A program made the translations under genes and the position numbers. The notes beneath the pieces are model-generated. The model was not told the DNA's origin. It did no database searches and saw only the letters and a program-made list of their open reading frames with translations. Positions 17,778 through 27,795 of a DNA stretch of 64,000 nucleotides are shown one piece after another (the first letter of the stretch is position 1; each line of letters starts with the position of its first letter). This stretch comes from Sphingobacterium alkalisoli. Lineage in GTDB: Bacteria > Bacteroidota > Bacteroidia > Sphingobacteriales > Sphingobacteriaceae. The stretch spans positions 62,001 to 126,000 of the forward strand of contig NZ_SUKA01000010.1 of the NCBI RefSeq assembly GCF_005049105.1, read 5' to 3'.

Positions 17778-18302
17778 ATGCAGTCGTTATCAAACAGAAA
17801 AAAAGTATTAGAGCAAAAGCCAATGAACTTTTGGGAGCGTATATATTTACCTGCCATCGCGAAAGGGCTTAGTATTACCTTGAAGCATTTCTTTAGGAAG
17901 ATTCCTACGATAAAATATCCGGAGCAAATCCGGCCCTATTCGAAAAATTTCCGTGGTCAACATTCCCTTAAACGAGATGAAGAAGGAAGGGAACGCTGTA
18001 CAGCATGTGGCCTATGTGCGCTATCATGCCCGGCAGAGGCGATTACAATGACGGCAGCAGAACGTCAAAAAGACGAAGAGCACCTCTACCGAGAGGAGAA
18101 ATATGCTTCTGTTTATGAAATTAATATGTTGCGCTGTATTTTTTGCGGATTGTGTGAAGAAGCCTGCCCGAAGGAAGCTATTTACTTAGATGGTCCCCAT
18201 GTTACGGCAGATTATCTACGTAAGGACTTTATCTATGGTAAGGACAAGCTGGTAGAGCCCAAAATAGATTTGATACAGTTAACACAGCAAAAATCATTAT
18301 AA
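17778..18302 (+). CDS. nuoI: NADH-quinone oxidoreductase subunit I
   Basis: 174 aa, TYKY-like ferredoxin subunit. Two 4Fe-4S motifs are intact: CTACGLCALSCP and CIFCGLCEEACP. It relays electrons from NuoG to NuoB. GGGAGCA a few bases upstream of its ATG could act as a ribosome-binding site. It ends 2 bp before nuoJ. Confidence 0.97.
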   Translation: MQSLSNRKKVLEQKPMNFWERIYLPAIAKGLSITLKHFFRKIPTIKYPEQIRPYSKNFRGQHSLKRDEEGRERCTACGLCALSCPAEAITMTAAERQKDEEHLYREEKYASVYEINMLRCIFCGLCEEACPKEAIYLDGPHVTADYLRKDFIYGKDKLVEPKIDLIQLTQQKSL

Positions 18303-18303
18303 G

Positions 18304-18807
18304 ATGTCCATATTCTACTTTGTCGCATTTTTGTCTATATTTTTTGCCTTGATGACGATCTTTGCAAAGAATCCAGTGCATAGTGTACTCTATCTCGTTA
18401 TTACATTTTTTACGTTTACGGTGCATTATATTCTGTTAAACGCGCAGTTCTTGGCCGTTGTAAATTTCATCGTATATATGGGTGCTATCATGGTACTTTT
18501 CCTTTTTGTGCTCATGCTCTTGAACCTCAATAAGGAAAGCGAGCCCATGAAGTCCAATTTGGTCAAAATTATGGGAGCCATAGCAGGCATGAGTTTATTG
18601 GCAACACTTTTGGGCGCGTTTCGTGTGCTTGAAATCAACAACGATTACGTCACCGGCAATACAGATGTGGGGTTGGTCGAGAACCTGGGCAAGGTTTTGT
18701 TTGATGAGTTTTTACTGCCATTCGAGTTGTCCTCCCTGTTACTCCTTACTGCAATGATTGGAGCCGTTTTATTAGCTAAAAAAGAAACAAAAGAATCTAA
18801 TGGATAG
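18304..18807 (+). CDS. nuoJ: NADH-quinone oxidoreductase subunit J
   Basis: 167 aa with five hydrophobic segments. VHSVLYLVITFFTFTVHYILL and FIVYMGAIMVLFLFVLMLLNL are the ND6/NuoJ helices, the latter in the pi-bulge region. Membrane-arm subunit needed for coupling. Overlaps nuoK by 8 bp. Confidence 0.96.
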   Translation: MSIFYFVAFLSIFFALMTIFAKNPVHSVLYLVITFFTFTVHYILLNAQFLAVVNFIVYMGAIMVLFLFVLMLLNLNKESEPMKSNLVKIMGAIAGMSLLATLLGAFRVLEINNDYVTGNTDVGLVENLGKVLFDEFLLPFELSSLLLLTAMIGAVLLAKKETKESNG

Positions 18808-19129
18808 TGTCATTCAAACCATACAAGGAATACCATTAAATCATTATTTGATTTTTTGTAGCGTCATATTTTCCATCGGTGTAATTGGCGTACTGATTCG
18901 TCGGAATGTCATTATCATTATGATGTGTGTCGAGTTGATGCTAAATTCCGTCAACTTACTGTTGGCTGCGTTCTCAGCTTATCGAGGCGATGCAAGCGGT
19001 CAGGTGTTCGTTTTCTTCGTCATGGCACTCGCAGCTGCTGAAGTTGCAGTAGGTCTGGCAATCGTCATTATGGTGTACCGTAATACGAAATCAGTGGATA
19101 TAGAATCATTAAGTAAACTACGTTGGTAA
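18800..19129 (+). CDS. nuoK: NADH-quinone oxidoreductase subunit K
   Basis: 109 aa with three helices. The conserved membrane glutamates lie in MMCVELMLNSVNLLLAAFS and in ALAAAEVAVGLAIVIMVYR. It is the ND4L homologue and a proton-translocating subunit. Starts inside nuoJ, suggesting coupled translation. Confidence 0.96.
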   Translation: MDSVIQTIQGIPLNHYLIFCSVIFSIGVIGVLIRRNVIIIMMCVELMLNSVNLLLAAFSAYRGDASGQVFVFFVMALAAAEVAVGLAIVIMVYRNTKSVDIESLSKLRW

Positions 19130-19151
19130 TAATTAAGCACACCCGTATAAT

Positions 19152-21071
19152 ATGATAGAATTAGTTTGGTTAGTACCATTAAGCGCTTTAATAGGATTTA
19201 TAATAAACGGACTAGGGCGGAACCTACTACCTAAGCCGTTGATCGGGATAATTGGTAGTGGCGCAATCTTTGTTTCCTTCGTGATCAGTTGCGTGTTATT
19301 TGGAGAAGTAAATGCAGCCCGTCAGGCAGGAGAAACAGGCGTATTCACCTATCATCTATTCGACTGGATTAGCGTGGGCTCGCTTAATTTTTCCCTTTCC
19401 TTCCTTGTCGATCCGCTAAGCGCTATTATGCTGCTCATCGTCACAGGGATCGGATTCCTGATACACCTGTATTCCATTAGCTATATGGCGCACGATGCCG
19501 GGTTTGGGAAGTTTTTTGCCTACCTGAATCTATTCGTTTTTTTTATGCTGCTTCTCGTGCTTGGATCCAATTACCTGGTCATGTTTATTGGATGGGAAGG
19601 GGTAGGACTGTGTTCTTACCTGCTCATAGGTTTTTGGTATAAAAACTCAAGTTACGCTTCCGCTGCAAAGAAAGCTTTCGTAATGAATAGAATAGGCGAT
19701 CTAGGGTTCCTTATTGCCGTATTCTTTATCATCGCCACATTCGGCTCGTTAGAATTCAGCACGGTGTTAGGACAAGCCGCTCAAATGTCATCTGGTGATT
19801 CGACTTTATTGGTGATTACGCTGTTGTTATTTGTCGCTGCTACCGGAAAATCTGCACAGATTCCGTTATTTACCTGGCTACCGGATGCCATGGCAGGACC
19901 GACTCCCGTTTCCGCTTTGATCCATGCCGCTACGATGGTTACAGCAGGTATATATATGATCGCGCGATCCAACATTATGTTTACCCTGTCTCCCGTTACG
20001 ATGCAGGTAATTGCCATTATCGGAGTCTGTACTGCGCTATTGGCCGCATTGGTTGCCGTAACACAAAACGATATTAAAAAAGTATTAGCTTATTCCACAG
20101 TTTCCCAACTGGGGTATATGTTTTTAGGATTAGGCGTAGGTGCTTTTACAGGAGCTTTTTTTCATGTATTGACACACGCATTCTTCAAGGCCTTATTATT
20201 CTTAGGCGCAGGTTCTGTCATTCATGCGATGGGCAATGAGCAGGATATGCGCAAGATGGGTGGACTAAAAAAGGCGCTTCCCGTCACCTACGGTACTATG
20301 CTGATCGGTACAATAGCCATCGCCGGTATACCCCCGTTGTCCGGATTCTTTTCGAAAGACGAAATATTAGCCTATGCATTTGCCCACAACCCCTTATTCT
20401 GGGGAGTAGGATTGCTCGCGGCACTCTGTACAGCCTTCTATATGTTTAGGTTACTCTATTTAACCTTCTTTGGTAAATTCAGAGGTACAGAAGAACAGCG
20501 CCATCACCTGCACGAGTCGCCTTGGCAGATGACTGTTCCGTTGATTATTTTGGCACTGTTAGCGGTAGGGGGCGGTTTGCTCAATGTTCCCGAAGCATTG
20601 CACGGGAGCCATTGGCTATCCAATTTCTTGACACCGGTATTCGCAGATAGCCAAGCCGTCGCGCAACCTTTCCATCTGGATCATACAACCGAATATATCC
20701 TAATGGGAATTTCATCGGTAGCAGCGCTTGTTATGGCTTTCGTGGCCTATTCAAAATATGTTAAACGGGAAGAGATTCCGCAAGAAGACGGACAACAACA
20801 GAACGCATTATACAACTTATCATATCGCAAATTTTATATTGATGAAATCTATGATGCGATAATTGTACGACCGCTGGATGCGTTGTCTAAGTTCTTCTAT
20901 AAGATCGTCGATCGTGAAGCAATTGACGGTCTGGTCAACGGTATAGCAAATTTCTTTATTGTTTCGGGTAGAGGTATTCGGCAGTTACAGAGTGGCCATG
21001 TCGGATTTTATATTTTCATGATGGTAGTCGGCGTGATCGCTATCATGTTGTACGGATTGTTAAACCTATAG
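19152..21071 (+). CDS. nuoL: NADH-quinone oxidoreductase subunit L
   Basis: 639 aa, antiporter-like ND5 subunit at the distal tip of the membrane arm. Core motifs include MFIGWEGVGLCSYLLIGFWY (membrane glutamate), PLFTWLPDAMAGPTPVSALIHAATMVTAG (lysine/histidine path) and the long C-terminal lateral-helix region after residue about 520. Full family length, no frameshift seen. Confidence 0.98.
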   Translation: MIELVWLVPLSALIGFIINGLGRNLLPKPLIGIIGSGAIFVSFVISCVLFGEVNAARQAGETGVFTYHLFDWISVGSLNFSLSFLVDPLSAIMLLIVTGIGFLIHLYSISYMAHDAGFGKFFAYLNLFVFFMLLLVLGSNYLVMFIGWEGVGLCSYLLIGFWYKNSSYASAAKKAFVMNRIGDLGFLIAVFFIIATFGSLEFSTVLGQAAQMSSGDSTLLVITLLLFVAATGKSAQIPLFTWLPDAMAGPTPVSALIHAATMVTAGIYMIARSNIMFTLSPVTMQVIAIIGVCTALLAALVAVTQNDIKKVLAYSTVSQLGYMFLGLGVGAFTGAFFHVLTHAFFKALLFLGAGSVIHAMGNEQDMRKMGGLKKALPVTYGTMLIGTIAIAGIPPLSGFFSKDEILAYAFAHNPLFWGVGLLAALCTAFYMFRLLYLTFFGKFRGTEEQRHHLHESPWQMTVPLIILALLAVGGGLLNVPEALHGSHWLSNFLTPVFADSQAVAQPFHLDHTTEYILMGISSVAALVMAFVAYSKYVKREEIPQEDGQQQNALYNLSYRKFYIDEIYDAIIVRPLDALSKFFYKIVDREAIDGLVNGIANFFIVSGRGIRQLQSGHVGFYIFMMVVGVIAIMLYGLLNL

Positions 21072-21095
21072 TTTAAAAAATAATTGAAGTAATCA

Positions 21096-22541
21096 ATGGA
21101 TAACCTTTTTATACTACTGATATTCCCCATAATAAGCGCACTGATTTTAGCCTTCATGAAGTCCTCGACGATTTCAAAATGGGTGGCGTTAGGTTTATCA
21201 TTATTGCAGTTCCTATTGACCGTACCGTTCCTGTGCCAATTTGTCCCTGATGCGGCGCTTCAGTTCGAACAATCTTTTCCGTGGATAAAGAGTTTAGGTA
21301 TTCATTTTCATATCGGAATCGACGGTATCAGTTTGCCGCTCGTATTGTTGACAAATGGATTGATTCCGCTAATCGTACTTTCGACCTTTGGTAGATCCTT
21401 AAAAGGAAATTTCTATGCCTTGGTAGCTTTTATGCAAGCCGGGTTAATATTGGTATTTACTGCTTTGGATGCCTTTACCTTTTATGTCGGATGGGAAATA
21501 GCCTTGATTCCTATTTACTTTATATGTGCCTTATGGGGAGATGGCGATCGCATAAAAGTCAATCTTAAGTTTTTTGTATATACTTTTTTGGGAAGTATAT
21601 TCATGTTGGTAGCAATAATCTATCTATACCATCAAACCCCCAACAAAGACTTTGAATGGAGTTCCTTCTCCACATTAGCATTATCCGATCCTACCCAAAG
21701 ATGGATATTTTGGGCCTTTTTCTTAGCTTTCGCTATTAAAATCCCCATCTTTCCGTTTCATACCTGGCAACCCGACACCTATACCCATGCACCCGCTGCA
21801 GGCACTATGCTATTGGCTGGTATCATGCTAAAGATGGGTGTATATGGATTGATCCGTTGGTTGATTCCGATTGCGCCGCTTGGTGTAGCTGCTTATGGTC
21901 AGCTCGTATTGATTTTATGTGTAATCGGTATTGTATACGCTTCGATCATTGCCATCAAGCAACAAGATGCCAAACGACTTATCGCATACTCCTCTATAGC
22001 ACACGTCGGATTGATCAGTGCAGGCGTTTTTGCATGGAACCAAGAAGCGCTTCAAGGAGCGATCATGCAAATGGTAAACCACGGGATCAGTGTCATCGGA
22101 TTATTTTTTGTAATTGACATTATGGAGAGAAAGACACAGACTCGGTTATTGCAAGACCTTGGTGGGCTAGCCAGTAAAATGCCAAAACTGGCGATCTTTT
22201 TCCTGATCATACTAATGGGCGCCGTAGGACTTCCGTTAACCAATGGCTTTGTCGGAGAGTTTTTACTGCTCAAGGGGATTTTTGACTACGGCGTATGGTT
22301 TGCCGTCTTTGCTGGATTCACCTTGATATTGGGTGCTGTGTACATGTTGCGATTGTATCAACAAACCATGTTGGGCGAGCTGGCTGATCAGCACAGGGAT
22401 ATCGTCGATATAAAAGGTCACGAGATCGTGGTACTCACGGTTGTATCAATCCTTATTGTGTATCTAGGGATATTTCCGAACGGGTTATTGCAGCTGTCGG
22501 AAGCTTCCGTCCTACAGATATTGCAAGAGGTAAAATTTTAA
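21096..22541 (+). CDS. nuoM: NADH-quinone oxidoreductase subunit M
   Basis: 481 aa, ND4-type antiporter subunit. FYVGWEIALIPIYFICALWG and PIFPFHTWQPDTYTHAPAAGTMLLAGIMLKMG are the two key transmembrane signatures; HVGLISAG follows. It sits 24 bp after nuoL and 29 bp before nuoN. Confidence 0.98.
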   Translation: MDNLFILLIFPIISALILAFMKSSTISKWVALGLSLLQFLLTVPFLCQFVPDAALQFEQSFPWIKSLGIHFHIGIDGISLPLVLLTNGLIPLIVLSTFGRSLKGNFYALVAFMQAGLILVFTALDAFTFYVGWEIALIPIYFICALWGDGDRIKVNLKFFVYTFLGSIFMLVAIIYLYHQTPNKDFEWSSFSTLALSDPTQRWIFWAFFLAFAIKIPIFPFHTWQPDTYTHAPAAGTMLLAGIMLKMGVYGLIRWLIPIAPLGVAAYGQLVLILCVIGIVYASIIAIKQQDAKRLIAYSSIAHVGLISAGVFAWNQEALQGAIMQMVNHGISVIGLFFVIDIMERKTQTRLLQDLGGLASKMPKLAIFFLIILMGAVGLPLTNGFVGEFLLLKGIFDYGVWFAVFAGFTLILGAVYMLRLYQQTMLGELADQHRDIVDIKGHEIVVLTVVSILIVYLGIFPNGLLQLSEASVLQILQEVKF

Positions 22542-22570
22542 TATAGCGAATATTATATACGAAAAGAATT

Positions 22571-23956
22571 ATGGGTGCGATTATAACGCTGTCTTTATTA
22601 GGAATATTAGTATTGTATTTAGGGCTGTATAAAGCCAAGAATGCCTTGTTGCCCGTAACATTAGTCGGGCTTGTCGTAGCGATCGGTTTTGAGATAGCTG
22701 CGTGGGATAAAGGTGCCACGCCTGTATACCATGGAATGGTCGTATTTGATAATCTTGCGCTGTCGTTTTCGATCCTATGCATTGTCATTACCGGCTTGAT
22801 CTTACTGCTTTCCAAAGAATATTTTAGAGCTATCAGTAGCAACGTCGCCGAATACTATACCTTAATGCTCTTTTCATTGACAGGTGCTTTGTTGGTCAGC
22901 TCCTACCATAATTTTGCGATGCTTTTTGTCGGCATAGAGGTGATGTCGGTTACGCTCTACATACTCGTGGGTATACGAAAGTCTGATTTCAACTCCAATG
23001 AAGCCGCTTTGAAATACTTTCTGATGGGCGCCTTCTCCACAGGCTTTTTATTATTCGGTATTACCTTGTTGTATGGGGCGACCGGTACATTCGATATCAC
23101 AGGTGTCAAGGCATATGTGATAGACAATCCACATACGATCTCTCCACTCTTCTACGGCGGTATATTACTGCTGCTGGTCGGATTATGTTTTAAAATCGGT
23201 GCAGCACCGTTTCATTTCTGGACCCCCGATGTATATGATGGTGCACCCATATTGATTACAAGCTATATGAGTACAGTCGTGAAAGTAGCCTCTTTTGCAG
23301 GTTTCTTACGTCTATTCAGCTATGTATTTGTCCCGCTTCATGATTATTGGACACCTGTTTTACTCACGATCGTGGTGATCACCCTATTCATGGGGAATAT
23401 CAGTGCATTGATGCAGACGAGCTTTAAGCGTATGCTGGCCTATTCAAGTATAGCACATGCGGGCTATATGCTATTTGCCATTGTAGCAATCGGCGCAGAT
23501 TCTGCTTCTGGTATCTTTACCTATTCGATAGCCTATTCGTTAGCTTCGGTAATTGCGTTTGGAGGTTTAATATTGGTAAAAAGAGCCCACGGATCGGATC
23601 AATTTATTGCGTTTAATGAACTCGGGAAAACAAATCCATTGTTGGCCATTACGATTACCATAGCCATGCTTTCGTTGGCAGGTATTCCGCTAACAGCCGG
23701 ATTTATTGGTAAGTTTATGATGTTTAATACCGTCATGCAGGATTATCAAATTACCTTGTTAGTCCTTGCCGCCATCAATGCAGCCATAGGTGTTTTCTAT
23801 TATTTGCGTGTGGTCGTCCATATGTATTTCAAGTCAGCAGACGAGGGAGCCATAGAAGTAAGTATGCCGCTGAATTTCAAAATTGTTCTTATCATCGCGA
23901 CAGTAGTTACCCTTTTGATAGGATTGTATCCGGATTGTATCCTGGGCATCCTGTAA
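22571..23956 (+). CDS. nuoN: NADH-quinone oxidoreductase subunit N
   Basis: 461 aa, ND2-type antiporter subunit with about 14 helices. GIEVMSVTLYILVGIRK and APFHFWTPDVYDGAPILITSYMSTVVKVA are the conserved proton-path motifs. Last gene of the operon; no clear terminator follows directly, and 90 bp further lies a MITE-like element (24046-24187). Confidence 0.97.
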   Translation: MGAIITLSLLGILVLYLGLYKAKNALLPVTLVGLVVAIGFEIAAWDKGATPVYHGMVVFDNLALSFSILCIVITGLILLLSKEYFRAISSNVAEYYTLMLFSLTGALLVSSYHNFAMLFVGIEVMSVTLYILVGIRKSDFNSNEAALKYFLMGAFSTGFLLFGITLLYGATGTFDITGVKAYVIDNPHTISPLFYGGILLLLVGLCFKIGAAPFHFWTPDVYDGAPILITSYMSTVVKVASFAGFLRLFSYVFVPLHDYWTPVLLTIVVITLFMGNISALMQTSFKRMLAYSSIAHAGYMLFAIVAIGADSASGIFTYSIAYSLASVIAFGGLILVKRAHGSDQFIAFNELGKTNPLLAITITIAMLSLAGIPLTAGFIGKFMMFNTVMQDYQITLLVLAAINAAIGVFYYLRVVVHMYFKSADEGAIEVSMPLNFKIVLIIATVVTLLIGLYPDCILGIL

Positions 23957-24045
23957 AATACGGTACTGCCAAAGTACTTGTCTGGTTTTCCGCTAGGCAC
24001 GTATAACAGGTCGTCAGAGTTAGAGTAACAATTAGGCCTGTTCGC

Positions 24046-24187
24046 AGGGATTTCGCTTTTAACTTTTTTGTCCGTTTCTCGTCCTTGCGAGAAGGAGGTA
24101 CGACGACGAAGCAATCTCATTTATTGGGCTTAGACTGCTTCGTAGTAGCTCCTCGCAGTGACGAATGTTTTTAAAAGCGAAATCCCT
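24046..24187 (+). mobile_element. MITE-like element, copy A (142 bp)
   Basis: Terminal inverted repeats AGGGATTTCGCTTTTAA and its complement at the ends. The interior is itself palindromic (GGAGGTACGACGACGAAGCA against TGCTTCGTAGTAGCTCC) and resembles the widespread cgtcattgcgaggaggtacgacgaagcaatct-type repeat. Flanked by 12-bp direct repeats differing at one base (24034-24045 and 24188-24199), as expected for a target-site duplication. It encodes nothing and must have been moved by a transposase elsewhere. Two more copies lie at 37147-37257 and 41970-42111. Confidence 0.8.
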
Positions 24188-24290
24188 AGGCCTGTTCGAC
24201 TTCACTTCGTCTCGCTGGGGCTGACGTGATCGTTATGATGGCACTTCGGGAGGTATCGCTAATAATCATGAAGGTTTTTTAGGCATTAAA

Positions 24291-24321
24291 TTTTGAACTT
24301 TCTCTACAAATTGTATCTTTA
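24291..24321 (+). promoter_or_regulatory. Putative promoter of the DUF5686 gene
   Basis: TTTTG (24291-24295), 18 nt, TATCTTTA (24314-24321), one base off the -7 consensus. Predicted start about 14 nt before the ATG at 24340. Confidence 0.5.
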
Positions 24322-24339
24322 TAACCGACCAAGGTTGTT

Positions 24340-26868
24340 ATGGGCAGAGAAGGAAAATTGTTGCTATTACGTATGTTTCTTATAGGAGCCATTGTGAATT
24401 TCACAATCCTCTCTACATTGGCTCAATTTACACATAAGGGGCAGGTAATAGACGAAGCATCTCACAAGCCAGTTTCAGGCGCAAGTATATTTATAAAAGG
24501 GGGCAATATAGGTACATCTACCGATGCTAAAGGCCAGTTTTCGGTGACCTCCGATTCTTCTTCCCTGATCCTCATCATCAAAGCAATCGGGTATTCTTCG
24601 CTAGAAGCCGCGGTACTTCCGCAGGATACCATGCTGACACTCTATCTCAAGCCCGATCAGAATGAAATTGAAGTCGTCGATGTATTCCGAAAGAGAAAAT
24701 ATTCCAACAGAAATAATCCTGCTGTCGAACTTATTGATCTAGTAATCCGCAACAAAGGGAAAAATAGACTTTCGGGCAAGGATAGTCTTTATTTTAAACA
24801 GTATGAAAAGATAAAATTCGGATTGGTTGATCCGCCAAGCAGTGCCAAAAATCGCCTGGGCAACCTGAGCTTTTTCTTTCAAAACGTCGATACGTCTGTC
24901 GTCGCGGGTAAAGAACTTCTTACCCTCTATATGGAAGAAAATATCTCAGACAATTACGTCAAGCAGAACCCTTCCCGGCAAAAGAAAATCATCCGTGCGC
25001 AGGAAAAGACAGAATTTGATACACGCTACATCAATAACCCCAATATGCAGTCGTATATGAACTACCTCTTCCAACCGGTAGACATCTACGACGAAAGTAT
25101 CTTTTTCCTCAATAAACTCTTTTTAAGCCCCATTGCCGACAATGGAAAGATCTACTATAAGTACTATATCCTTGATACGGTTCGCACAGCCAAGGAGCCG
25201 TATGTACGCTTAGCATTCGAACCACGTAATAGCACCGATCTATTATTGCGAGGCGAATTGCAGGTCTCTTTGGATGGCAGGTATGCCGTGAAGCAAGCGA
25301 ATATGTCCGTTGGTGCCAACACCAACGTCAACTGGGTAAATGAGTTTACTATTCGCTTGGCCTATTCACCAGATCGGGATGGCATTATGCTTCAGGATAC
25401 GGCAATGGTACGTGTCCTATTTGGTAGGGGGAAGACGGATGCCGTATTTGGCGAACGCTTGAGTGTCAATGAAGATTATAATTCACGGATGTCCCTTCCC
25501 GATGGATTATTTACCGGAGCGCCCATTGAAACCAAATTGGATGCCAATTCCATCGTAGGCCAAGATCGTCCTGTTGCGCTCAACCCTGTCGAGCAGCGCA
25601 CCTACAGTAATGTAGACAGTGTTAACAATTTGAAATCGTTCAAAACCTTACTCTCCATAGGATACCTCTTTTCACAAAGCTACTATTCGTTGGGCAAAGT
25701 AGAGTTAGGTCCGCTCGAATACGCCTATCACCAGAACAATCTGGAGGGGAATCGATTTAGATTAGGAGGGCGGACCACAGAAGCATTTTCCGACAAAATG
25801 TATCTGGAGGGATATTTGGCCTATGGCACACGGGATGACGCTTGGAAATATTTCTTAAGGACGGCAGTGTCTTTAAATGGAAAATCCATCGCAACTTTTC
25901 CGGCGCATTACATCGAGGGTATCGTACAACATGATGTATTTGATCCAGGGCGAGGGATTGGCTTTTTAAAGGGAGATAGCTTTTTCCAGGGCTTTCGTAC
26001 GAATAGACCGTTAAAATGGTTGGGCTCCGATGCCTACCGATTAGGACATCTGGTCGAGTTTGGGAATCATATTAGTCTTTCTACAAACCTGACCCATCAG
26101 CGAAGGGTACCGCTGGGCGACTTGCGCTTTCCGTTAGCAATAGATACCACCCAATTTTTAGATCAGATCCATACCAACGATGTACAGCTGACACTGCGAT
26201 GGGCACCGTTCGAAAAATTTTATTACCGTAATCTACGGAGAACCACTGTGGTCGAAAAATATCCAATTTTCAGCCTGCAATACAACAGAGGCCTGAAGGG
26301 GTTCTGGGACGTTCCCTACACGTACGACGCTTTACGGTTTTTTGTATCCAAAAGATGGTTCTTAAATCAGCTTGGTTTTGGCGATATGACCTTCTCCGTC
26401 GGAAAGATCTGGGGCGAGTTGCCATATCCTCTTCTAGAAATGCCTAACGTCCAGGAAATCAAAGACCGTCATACCATCTCCTACGAACTGACCAATAATA
26501 TGGAATTCGTCGCCGACCAATTCATTAAGTTTTCCTACGATCACCAGCTTCAGGGATTTATTTTTAATAAACTTCCTCTGATCAAAAAGTTAAAACTGCG
26601 CGAAGTATTTGGCGCAAAAATGTTCTATGGAGATCTGTCGACTTCGAATAACCCCTATGATGGTGTAGGAGGCGTTTATTTTGATAACGACGAGGAAGGA
26701 AATGCCATGACGCATGTTCTGGGCAAGAACCCCTATTGGGAAGGATATGTCGGCATCGATAATATCCTTAAAATAGTTAAAGTCGAATATATAAAAAGAC
26801 TCAATTACCTCGATCACGCGAGCATAAATAAAGAACGGTTTCGCGTTTCGCTCCATTTTGATTTCTAA
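24340..26868 (+). CDS. DUF5686 and carboxypeptidase-regulatory-like domain protein
   Basis: 842 aa. A signal peptide (about residues 1-28, FLIGAIVNFTILSTLAQ) precedes a CarboxypepD_reg-like beta-sandwich (about 30-110, FTHKGQVIDEASHKPVSGASIFIKGG), followed by the long DUF5686 region to the end. The C-terminal half alternates short strands and ends in HFDF, which suggests an outer-membrane beta barrel with a terminal aromatic residue. Proteins of this kind are common in Bacteroidota and have no known activity. It is a single gene with its own promoter. The family call is confident, function unknown. Confidence 0.9.
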   Translation: MGREGKLLLLRMFLIGAIVNFTILSTLAQFTHKGQVIDEASHKPVSGASIFIKGGNIGTSTDAKGQFSVTSDSSSLILIIKAIGYSSLEAAVLPQDTMLTLYLKPDQNEIEVVDVFRKRKYSNRNNPAVELIDLVIRNKGKNRLSGKDSLYFKQYEKIKFGLVDPPSSAKNRLGNLSFFFQNVDTSVVAGKELLTLYMEENISDNYVKQNPSRQKKIIRAQEKTEFDTRYINNPNMQSYMNYLFQPVDIYDESIFFLNKLFLSPIADNGKIYYKYYILDTVRTAKEPYVRLAFEPRNSTDLLLRGELQVSLDGRYAVKQANMSVGANTNVNWVNEFTIRLAYSPDRDGIMLQDTAMVRVLFGRGKTDAVFGERLSVNEDYNSRMSLPDGLFTGAPIETKLDANSIVGQDRPVALNPVEQRTYSNVDSVNNLKSFKTLLSIGYLFSQSYYSLGKVELGPLEYAYHQNNLEGNRFRLGGRTTEAFSDKMYLEGYLAYGTRDDAWKYFLRTAVSLNGKSIATFPAHYIEGIVQHDVFDPGRGIGFLKGDSFFQGFRTNRPLKWLGSDAYRLGHLVEFGNHISLSTNLTHQRRVPLGDLRFPLAIDTTQFLDQIHTNDVQLTLRWAPFEKFYYRNLRRTTVVEKYPIFSLQYNRGLKGFWDVPYTYDALRFFVSKRWFLNQLGFGDMTFSVGKIWGELPYPLLEMPNVQEIKDRHTISYELTNNMEFVADQFIKFSYDHQLQGFIFNKLPLIKKLKLREVFGAKMFYGDLSTSNNPYDGVGGVYFDNDEEGNAMTHVLGKNPYWEGYVGIDNILKIVKVEYIKRLNYLDHASINKERFRVSLHFDF

Positions 26869-26950
26869 AAACAAGACGACGCTTATCTCGGCATCATTTT
26901 GGCTAAAAGCAGATAATACCTCACAGATTTGTAACCGTAAATACGTAGAA

Positions 26951-27724
26951 ATGACATCATATAACAACTTACTCTTGCAGGTAACCGATCAAACTGCAGT
27001 TTTGACCGTAAATAGAGAACAGAAATTAAATGCATTGAATCGGGAGACCGTGCTCGAGCTTACCGCGGCATTCCGGTTTCTGGAGCAGCAATCCGAAGTA
27101 AGGGGAGTGATCCTTACAGGAGCGGGAGAGAAGGCATTTGTTGCAGGTGCAGATATTACCGAATTTGCATCCTTGGATGATGCAGGCGCCGAGACCTTAG
27201 CCAAGGAGGGACACGGTCTTATGGATACGATTTACAATTTTTCTAAACCCGTGATCGCAGCTATCAATGGCTTTGCACTTGGAGGAGGTCTGGAGTTAGC
27301 CTTGTCCTGTCATATCCGGGTGGCTTCCACCAATGCGCAGCTGGGGCTACCCGAGGTCTCCCTCGGTATTATACCTGGCTATGGCGGTACGCAGCGCCTC
27401 ACCCAGCTGATAGGGCGCGGAAAAGCCCTTGAGATGATCATGACCGCCGACAGGGTAGGAGCCAACGAGGCATATAACTGGGGGCTGGTGAATCATGTCG
27501 TTGATCCCGCTGCGATCATGGATTTCAGTAAGCAACTCCTTCAGAAGATATTTGCTAGATCACCAAATGCCATTTCCAAGGCGATTGATGCGGTAAATAC
27601 CGCAATACAAACTCCTCAAAAGGGGTTTGAGAAGGAGATTGAGTTATTCGGTCAATGCTTCGCCTCTCCGGAAGCAAAGGAAGGGATTGCAGCCTTTATT
27701 GAAAAACGAAAACCAAATTTCTAG
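26951..27724 (+). CDS. Enoyl-CoA hydratase/isomerase (crotonase family)
   Basis: 258 aa from the ATG at 26951. The frame is open back to 26858 but the extra residues look like read-through of the preceding gene's end and are not family-like; 258 aa is the standard crotonase length. The oxyanion-hole segments AFVAGADITEF and NGFALGGGLELALSCH are present, as is the catalytic-glutamate region LPEVSLGIIPGYGGTQRL. It hydrates trans-2-enoyl-CoA to 3-hydroxyacyl-CoA, likely in fatty-acid or branched-chain degradation. No other beta-oxidation gene is nearby, so the substrate cannot be inferred. Confidence 0.94.
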   Translation: MTSYNNLLLQVTDQTAVLTVNREQKLNALNRETVLELTAAFRFLEQQSEVRGVILTGAGEKAFVAGADITEFASLDDAGAETLAKEGHGLMDTIYNFSKPVIAAINGFALGGGLELALSCHIRVASTNAQLGLPEVSLGIIPGYGGTQRLTQLIGRGKALEMIMTADRVGANEAYNWGLVNHVVDPAAIMDFSKQLLQKIFARSPNAISKAIDAVNTAIQTPQKGFEKEIELFGQCFASPEAKEGIAAFIEKRKPNF

Positions 27725-27795
27725 TGCATTGTTGTTATACCATTACAGATACATTTTTTTCGAGCGATCAAGCTCCCTAAACGATTTTTTGACAT

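Larger units (their letters stand above)
23957..24339. other. 383-bp gap between nuoN and the DUF5686 gene
   Basis: Holds MITE-like copy A (24046-24187) with flanking 12-bp direct repeats, then the promoter of the next gene. No gene is seen; the small reverse-strand frame across the repeat recurs in copy C, so it is only repeat sequence. Confidence 0.7.

Noticed and set aside
24047..24120. Small reverse-strand frame beginning MRLLRRRTSF, repeated at 41971-42044
   Set aside because: It lies inside the MITE-like copies A and C and is identical because the repeats are; no coding signal beyond that.
26858..26950. N-terminal extension of the enoyl-CoA hydratase to 26858
   Set aside because: The 31 extra residues overlap the end of the DUF5686 gene and are unlike crotonases; the ATG at 26951 gives the standard length.
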